A stretch of DNA of 9,441 nt from Spirochaeta sp. (GTDB lineage Bacteria; Spirochaetota; Spirochaetia; DSM-27196; Alkalispirochaetaceae). A program made the translations under genes and the position numbers. The notes under the pieces were generated by a model. It worked only from the letters and a program-made list of their open reading frames with translations, had not been told where the DNA came from and made no database searches. The stretch is taken from NCBI GenBank assembly GCA_027859055.1, contig JAQIBO010000041.1, forward strand, positions 1-9,441, written 5' to 3'. Below, piece after piece: positions 6,278-9,441 of the stretch. The stretch's first letter is position 1; each line of letters begins with the position of its first letter.

Positions 6278-6568
6278 TTACGATGCTTCTACTGCTTCAG
6301 CACCGATCACCGTTTCGCGTAGCTTTTCTACCGCCTCCAGAACGTCGCTACGAGATTGGTAGGGACCGCTGGTAACAAGAGTATCTCCGTCTTCGGTCTT
6401 TACTCGATAGTGGAACGCTCCGAGTTCATCGGTGTAGATCTCAAAGTGCCCGGCATTCGGACGATGATCGAGGGTGATGACGTAACGCTTGGGTTCATCG
6501 GGTCGGTAGAAGCGGCCGCGTGTTCCGTTCGAAAAATCGTACTCATCTCTCATATGCTTTCTACCCAT
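6278..6568 (-). CDS. BrnT-linked antitoxin-like protein with a YegP/DUF1508-like domain
   Basis: A 96-residue protein translated from within the end of the BrnT gene (8-base overlap). The ATG at 6568 has GAGGG nine bases upstream; an internal ATG at 6553 would start at the conserved MRDEYDFS. Residues 6-23 (MRDEYDFSNGTRGRFYRP) match the signature N-terminus of antitoxins paired with BrnT. Those normally continue into a ribbon-helix-helix DNA-binding domain. Here residues 41-84 instead read HFEIYTDELGAFHYRV then KTEDGDTLVTSGPYQSRSDV, which resembles the DUF1508 repeat of YegP ('Feiykd--g-yrfrlka-nGe-i--S--y-sk'). The protein therefore looks like an antitoxin head on a different body. It may neutralise BrnT, but autorepression through a classic DNA-binding fold is not evident. 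Domain match is by eye. Confidence 0.7.
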   Translation of the reverse strand: MGRKHMRDEYDFSNGTRGRFYRPDEPKRYVITLDHRPNAGHFEIYTDELGAFHYRVKTEDGDTLVTSGPYQSRSDVLEAVEKLRETVIGAEAVEAS

Positions 6569-6851
6569 TAGTATACACCCTCCGCTCGCGACTTGTCGCC
6601 GGACGGGCGGAAATAAGACGGATTACCTCATGGCTCTCGTCGACATACGAGCGCGTATGCACGACGACCAAGAGTCTGCCGGTAGCTGCCATGCCAATAC
6701 TGATCCATCGGTCCTCGGACTGAGAGTGATCAGGATCAGCGATTGAAACAGTCATTGGGTCGTCGAAAACTGAAGCGCCTTCTGCAAAGCCCGTACCATG
6801 CTTTCGCTCATTGGTTGTTGCCTTGTGATCGTCCCACTCGTATGTCACCAT
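6561..6851 (-). CDS. brnT: BrnT-family toxin (ribonuclease)
   Basis: A 96-residue protein with the BrnT pattern throughout: YEWDDHKATTNERKHGTGF at the N-terminus (the family's 'feWD--Ka--N--KHgv-F-eA'), VFDDP at 28-32, DPDHSQSEDRWISIG in the middle, then GRLLVVVHT and IRLISARPATSRERRVY at the C-terminus. BrnT adopts a RelE-like fold and inhibits translation by cutting RNA. It is first in its operon, as is normal for brnTA. The ATG at 6851 has no ribosome site, and a weak promoter (TTCGAC 6882-6887, TATTCT 6860-6865, minus strand) would start the transcript about 2-3 bases before it. The partner gene downstream has a good ribosome site, so antitoxin should be made in excess. Intact by length and motifs. 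Confidence 0.9.
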   Translation of the reverse strand: MVTYEWDDHKATTNERKHGTGFAEGASVFDDPMTVSIADPDHSQSEDRWISIGMAATGRLLVVVHTRSYVDESHEVIRLISARPATSRERRVYTNG

Positions 6852-6859
6852 AATTCAAT

Positions 6860-6887
6860 AGAATATGACTGTAATGCCGGAGTCGAA
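6860..6887 (-). promoter_or_regulatory. Weak candidate promoter for brnT
   Basis: On the minus strand TTCGAC (6887-6882) and TATTCT (6865-6860) are separated by 16 bases. The -35 is poor. The expected transcript start lies only two or three bases before the brnT ATG, which agrees with the absence of a ribosome site. Confidence 0.25.
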
Positions 6888-7007
6888 TTCCTGCAACGTA
6901 AGCGATAGTTTTCGGCAACGAGGCTCGTCGATGGGCTGCATACACTCTCCGAACCGTTCATATACCTGCAGTAGTAATGATGGTCAATTGCCGCCATTTG
7001 CATGGGC

Positions 7008-7181
7008 TTACAAATGAACGATAGCGAATGACCAGCCCCGGGCGTAGTGAAGTTTGTCTTCGTCGCTCGTTTCCGCGTCGAATAGTTCGTTCAGCGCCTC
7101 GATTATTTCCGAGAGGAGTTTTTTCCGAGGCGTCGGCCGCTCCGATGCAATCCCTTCCTCGTACATGGCGTTTCCGAACAC
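7008..7181 (-). CDS. Small uncharacterised ORF downstream of the RelE/ParE toxin
   Basis: A short frame that starts at GTG 7181 (57 residues) or, more likely, ATG 7166 (52 residues), 9 or 24 bases after the toxin stop on the same strand, and ends at TAA 7010-7008. Its residues look coded rather than random: an amphipathic charged helix RKKLLSEIIEALNELFD, then AETSDEDKLHYARGWSF and a short hydrophobic end. GGA lies six bases before the ATG, a weak ribosome site. I do not recognise the family. It could be a third gene of the TA operon or the remains of a longer protein. The rest of 6888-7007 shows nothing I can support. Confidence 0.35.
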   Translation of the reverse strand: MFGNAMYEEGIASERPTPRKKLLSEIIEALNELFDAETSDEDKLHYARGWSFAIVHL

Positions 7182-7190
7182 TCATGAGGA

Positions 7191-7484
7191 CTACGGTTGT
7201 ATGCGGTTCCGCGTCTTGTCCGGATCTTGGCGGCAGTCGAGTACCGCGTGAATACGTACCAGATCGTCCTCAAGCGAATAGTAAACGGCGTATGGGAATC
7301 GTTGTGACAGCAAACGGTAGTATCCCCAAACTTTTACGTGAATACCGGCGTATAAGAGCAAGGAGTCAATGTCGGAAAGTAGCGAATCGATGAAATAGCC
7401 GCCGAGTCCGTGTTCGAGAGAATCATAGAACCGAGCTCCGTCGACGAGATCATTCTCCGCGTCGTCGGAAATCGCGATCCTCAT
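7191..7484 (-). CDS. RelE/ParE-family toxin
   Basis: A 97-residue toxin, second gene of an antitoxin-first pair. The ATG at 7484 overlaps the antitoxin stop as ATGA, and there is no separate ribosome site, so translation is likely coupled. Family features: the N-terminal helix SDDAENDLVDGARFYDSLEHGLGGYFID (typical 'a--dl-ea--yYe---pgLg--F'), KVWGYYRLLSQRFPYAVYYSLEDD (the 'r-l-ekFPYavyY' block), and VRIHAVLDCRQDP at the end (the 'v-v-AVlhcrrdP' strand). Such proteins inhibit gyrase or cleave mRNA; which applies here cannot be told. The final residues NRIQP are the ones found fused to the antitoxin at 5566. Complete and apparently functional. Confidence 0.88.
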   Translation of the reverse strand: MRIAISDDAENDLVDGARFYDSLEHGLGGYFIDSLLSDIDSLLLYAGIHVKVWGYYRLLSQRFPYAVYYSLEDDLVRIHAVLDCRQDPDKTRNRIQP

Positions 7485-7693
7485 TGGAGTTTTTTGCGAA
7501 TCCGTTCCTTGGCGACGGTCCAATCCTCGTATACTGCAGAGCCGTCGTTCCGTTCCCGCGCATTCAATACGTCGTGATGCCAGTCCGGTGACGGGATGTC
7601 GTCAGGCTGTTTACGCAGATCGGCCCAGATATCTTCCATTGCCTTAAGTTTTTCTTCGACTGTCATCGTATCCAATGGTATCTGAACACTCAT
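7481..7693 (-). CDS. TIGR02574-type addiction-module antitoxin (intact pair)
   Basis: A 70-residue antitoxin, almost the same as the one at 5566-5784 but ending in its natural tail ERIRKKLQ. The ATG at 7693 follows AGAGG in the leader (about eight bases away), and the similarity with the other copy holds through this leader to GGTAACA at 7706-7712, then stops. It shares the N-terminal helix and SPDWHHDVLNARER block of the family. It overlaps the toxin start by four bases. Its start lies only 33 bases from the end of the IS256 element, so the original upstream promoter has been cut away. A consensus -35 in the IS end may have replaced it. Confidence 0.85.
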   Translation of the reverse strand: MSVQIPLDTMTVEEKLKAMEDIWADLRKQPDDIPSPDWHHDVLNARERNDGSAVYEDWTVAKERIRKKLQ

Positions 7694-7725
7694 CGCTCTA
7701 CCTCTGGTAACAAGGTAACTCAAAC

Positions 7726-7752
7726 GGGATATTGTCAATCTTGGTGGACGGA
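7726..7752 (+). repeat. Left terminal inverted repeat of the IS256-type element
   Basis: It begins GGGATATTGTCAATCTTGG and pairs with the right end at 21 of 27 positions. On the minus strand, reading outward toward the antitoxin, it contains the consensus -35 hexamer TTGACA (7738-7733). Confidence 0.8.
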
Positions 7753-7772
7753 CAACCCTTCGGAATTCCGAC

Positions 7773-9041
7773 CTATGCTGCTGAATCCTCTACGAGGACT
7801 CCGTCTCTGAATGCTCGTCCGGCTTGAACGAGTTCCAACTGCTGCCATTTGGCGATCTTCCGCCACGTTTTCTGGGCTTCCTGAATCAGCTTGAACGCCA
7901 TCGCGAGGGTAGCGCGGTGAGTTCCCATTCCCTTGGTTTTGTAGGTCCTCAGTCGAACGGTCGCAAACACGCTCTCAATGACGTTAGTACTGCGGATATG
8001 CTTCCAGTGCGCGGCGGGAAACGAATAAAACGCCATGAGTTGATCGCGATCCTTCGTAAGCGTCTCAACGGCCTTTGGAAACTTATCCTCGTAGGCCTTC
8101 ACGAAATGATCGAACGCTTTGTTGGCATTTTCCTCCGTATCGGCCATGTAGATATCGTGAAGGAGCGTCTTTGCCCGCGGCTGCACGCGCTTGGGAAGCT
8201 TGTCGAGGACGTTGGCGGTCTTGTGCACCCAGCACCGTTGCGTTTTCGTCGTCGGAAAGACCTGTGGAAGAGCTTTCCAGAAACCAAGGGCACCGTCGGC
8301 GATCGCGAGCTTAGGATCGATCGTCATACCACGTTCCTGGAGCTCAAGCAGAAGTTCCTTCCAGCTGTCCTCGCTTTCGCGATACCCGGCGGCCATGGCG
8401 AGTAATTCCTTGTCTCCATTGAACTTGGCTCCAATGATCACCAGGATGCAGCTCCGATCGCCCTCAATTCGGGCATTGAAATACACCCCGTCGGCCCAGA
8501 TGTACGCGTATTGATTGCTGGAGAGCGTCGCCTTGCGCCACTGCTCATATTCCTCGTGCCAGGCGTCCTTGAGACGGCTCACGGTGCTTGCTGAAAGGCT
8601 GCCGGCATCCTCGCCGTAGATTGCCTGTAACGCCGCATCGAAATCGTTCGTACTGATCCCTTTCAGATAGAGCGTGGCGACAACTCCTTCGATGGTGGGC
8701 GTACGGCGCAGAAATCGCGGAAGAACGGAGCTGGTGAACCGTTTGTGCTCTGGATTTCCTTTCACCGCTTCTCGTTCATCGACGCGAGGGCGTTGGACTT
8801 TCACCGGCCCGACACCGGTCAGTATCGTTCGTTCCGGAGCTGATCCGTTCCGTACGACCGCCTGTCGGTCATCCTCAGTGAGTAAATCGGCGTACCGGTC
8901 GAGGTGATCGGCGATTTCGGCTTCCAGGGCGCGTTGAAGCAACGAGCGAGCTCCTTCTCGAGCAATTTTCTGAAGAACATCATCGATTGTTTCGATCGAT
9001 TGCTCTTCCGGCTGTGGTGAGGTAGATTGGGTGTGGGGCAT
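7773..9041 (-). CDS. IS256-family (mutator-type) transposase
   Basis: A 422-residue DDE transposase. The N-terminal third is the helical, DNA-binding part, including the family block ALEAEIADHLDRYADLL (38-54) and RNGSAPERTILTGVGPV then KVQRPRV (64-87). The RNase H-like core has Asp184 in YIWADGVYFNAR, Asp249 in LAIADGALGFWKAL, the C-x-x-H motif CWVHK (Cys270, His273), and Glu356 in STNVIESVFATVRLRT, completing the DDE triad. The ATG at 9041 is set by AAGGAG at 9053-9048, six bases upstream. Length agrees with the family and there are no frameshifts, so the element should be capable of transposition, apart from whatever its diverged ends allow. The opposite strand has long open frames that are only shadows of this gene. 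Confidence 0.95.
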   Translation of the reverse strand: MPHTQSTSPQPEEQSIETIDDVLQKIAREGARSLLQRALEAEIADHLDRYADLLTEDDRQAVVRNGSAPERTILTGVGPVKVQRPRVDEREAVKGNPEHKRFTSSVLPRFLRRTPTIEGVVATLYLKGISTNDFDAALQAIYGEDAGSLSASTVSRLKDAWHEEYEQWRKATLSSNQYAYIWADGVYFNARIEGDRSCILVIIGAKFNGDKELLAMAAGYRESEDSWKELLLELQERGMTIDPKLAIADGALGFWKALPQVFPTTKTQRCWVHKTANVLDKLPKRVQPRAKTLLHDIYMADTEENANKAFDHFVKAYEDKFPKAVETLTKDRDQLMAFYSFPAAHWKHIRSTNVIESVFATVRLRTYKTKGMGTHRATLAMAFKLIQEAQKTWRKIAKWQQLELVQAGRAFRDGVLVEDSAA

Positions 9042-9097
9042 ACGTAACTCCTTCGAATGATTTGGTTGTTATCCGAAGGGTATGCCCTTTTCCTTTT

Positions 9098-9124
9098 TCT
9101 ATCCACCAAGTTTTATAGTATCCC
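9098..9124 (-). repeat. Right terminal inverted repeat of the IS256-type element
   Basis: Read inward on the minus strand it begins GGGATACTATAAAACTTGG. The TATAAA inside could serve as a -10 for the transposase gene, which starts 57 bases further in. Confidence 0.8.
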
Positions 9125-9244
9125 AAACGCCGAGAAGGAAAGCTCTTCGCTTTCTGCCACTTCCAGGAGTCCGTCAAGCTTCTTCGCCGCTCCCTTGAGC
9201 TTCAACGACTCCAACAGTGCTTTCGTGTCGGCAAATGAGCTCAT
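9113..9244 (-). pseudogene. istB: 5' stub of an IS21-type istB gene, cut by the IS256 element
   Basis: The frame starts at ATG 9244 with GGAGG (9255-9251) six bases upstream. It codes MSSFADTKALLESLKLKGAA then KKLDGLLEVAESEELSFSAF, and enters the IS end at 9124, stopping at TAA 9115-9113. The pattern 'L--LkLkGma--ld-ll--a---eLsf-efL' is the N-terminal helical domain of IstB, the AAA+ helper of IS21-family transposition. The Walker A region that should follow is absent, and it does not reappear on the other side of the IS256 element. About 40 of some 250 residues remain. Confidence 0.6.
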
Positions 9245-9324
9245 GCTGCACCTCCGGCAACCAGGGAGACGATACTTGAGTAGTATCGCAGCCGGCGTTT
9301 CGCAACCCGGGGAGACTCATCAAA
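9241..9324 (-). pseudogene. Possible istA 3' end overlapping istB
   Basis: A short frame ending VAKRRLRYYSSIVSLVAGGAA with its TGA (9243-9241) overlapping the istB ATG as ATGA, the usual istA-istB coupling. It is closed on its upstream side by a TAA formed at the edge of the 23-bp tandem repeat (9327-9325). At most 27 residues are left. The identity rests on position and overlap, not on a recognised motif. A 7-bp hairpin (9270-9276 with 9282-9288, CGATACT/AGTATCG, 5-base loop) lies within it, just before the istB ribosome site. Confidence 0.3.
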
Positions 9325-9369
9325 TTATAGGAAAACTTATCTTGGAATTATAGGAAAACTTATCTTGGA
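9324..9369. repeat. Perfect 2 x 23 bp tandem repeat
   Basis: Units 9324-9346 and 9347-9369 are identical, each ATTATAGGAAAACTTATC followed by TTGGA. On the minus strand each unit contains AAGTTTTCC. IS21-family ends carry short multiple terminal repeats bound by IstA, so these could be the remains of such an end, now next to the istB stub because istA was deleted. They could also be an unrelated duplication. The remaining bases 9370-9441 show no feature I can support. Confidence 0.6.
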
Positions 9370-9441
9370 CCGCAAGCGCGAAACGACCGTGCGAGGGATG
9401 CTGTCCAGGTCACCGCGATAGTCGTGGTTTGCAGCGTGCCA

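Larger units (their letters stand above)
7726..9124 (-). mobile_element. Complete IS256-family insertion sequence
   Basis: A 1,399-bp element bounded by 27-bp imperfect inverted repeats at 7726-7752 and 9098-9124. Both read GGGATA inward and share CTTGGTGGA; 21 of 27 positions match. Between them lies one full transposase gene on the minus strand. Length and layout fit IS256. The bases outside are CAAAC on the left and AAACGCCG on the right: only a 4-6 base overlap (AAAC/CAAACG) is shared, not the 8-9 bp duplication this family makes. The left flank belongs to a TA module and the right flank to an istB gene. The element therefore sits at a recombined junction. Confidence 0.85.

Noticed and set aside
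6864..7016. Plus-strand frame of 50 codons upstream of brnT.
   Set aside because: It is Ser/Cys-rich and random in appearance, lacks a ribosome site, and overlaps the brnT promoter region and the better minus-strand small ORF.
5021..7693. A chromosomal integron cassette array, suggested by the many small TA genes in a row.
   Set aside because: I could not find paired attC-type inverted sites between the genes, and the orientations are mixed. A structure-aware attC search would be needed to reopen this.
7824..8405. Long plus-strand frame of 193 codons.
   Set aside because: Antisense to the IS256 transposase, which has all DDE residues. No motif supports it.

Overview
This is bacterial DNA of moderate GC content with tightly packed genes, ATGA overlaps and ordinary Shine-Dalgarno sites. 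No gene here fixes the genus. A sugar ABC importer without its own ATPase, an attached sulfatase and dense toxin-antitoxin debris would suit a marine, sediment or gut saprophyte. A spirochaete-like host is possible, but that is a guess.

Left third (2-3839, + strand): a transport and desulfation operon. It starts inside a family 1 solute-binding protein gene, continues with two MalF/MalG-type permeases, and ends with an S1-type sulfatase that has no signal peptide. The last three genes are joined by 4-base ATGA overlaps. The simplest reading is that a sulfated sugar is bound outside, imported intact and desulfated in the cytoplasm. A strong hairpin lies between the binding-protein gene and the permeases.

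Middle (3840-5020): decayed material. It holds a LysR-type regulator that has lost its DNA-binding domain, then the in-frame 3' end of an unidentified gene.

Right-centre (5021-7693): a cluster of toxin-antitoxin (TA) modules in both orientations. It contains an intact RelE-like toxin with a ribbon-helix-helix antitoxin, an orphan antitoxin carrying the last codons of its deleted toxin, an antitoxin followed by a wrecked toxin, a BrnT toxin with an unusual antitoxin carrying a YegP/DUF1508-like domain, and an intact antitoxin-RelE/ParE pair that is the parent-like copy of the orphan. Antitoxins have survived better than toxins.

Right end (7726-9441): a complete IS256-family insertion sequence with 27-bp imperfect terminal inverted repeats. 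It abuts the 5' stub of an IS21-type istB gene, with a perfect 2 x 23 bp tandem repeat just beyond. The IS has no matching 8-9 bp target duplication, and its two flanks are unrelated, so it marks a rearrangement junction.

The most interesting points are the BrnT-linked chimeric antitoxin, the antitoxin with a toxin-derived tail, and the sulfatase fused by translation coupling to a sugar importer. I saw no tRNA, rRNA or CRISPR array, and no convincing intrinsic terminator.
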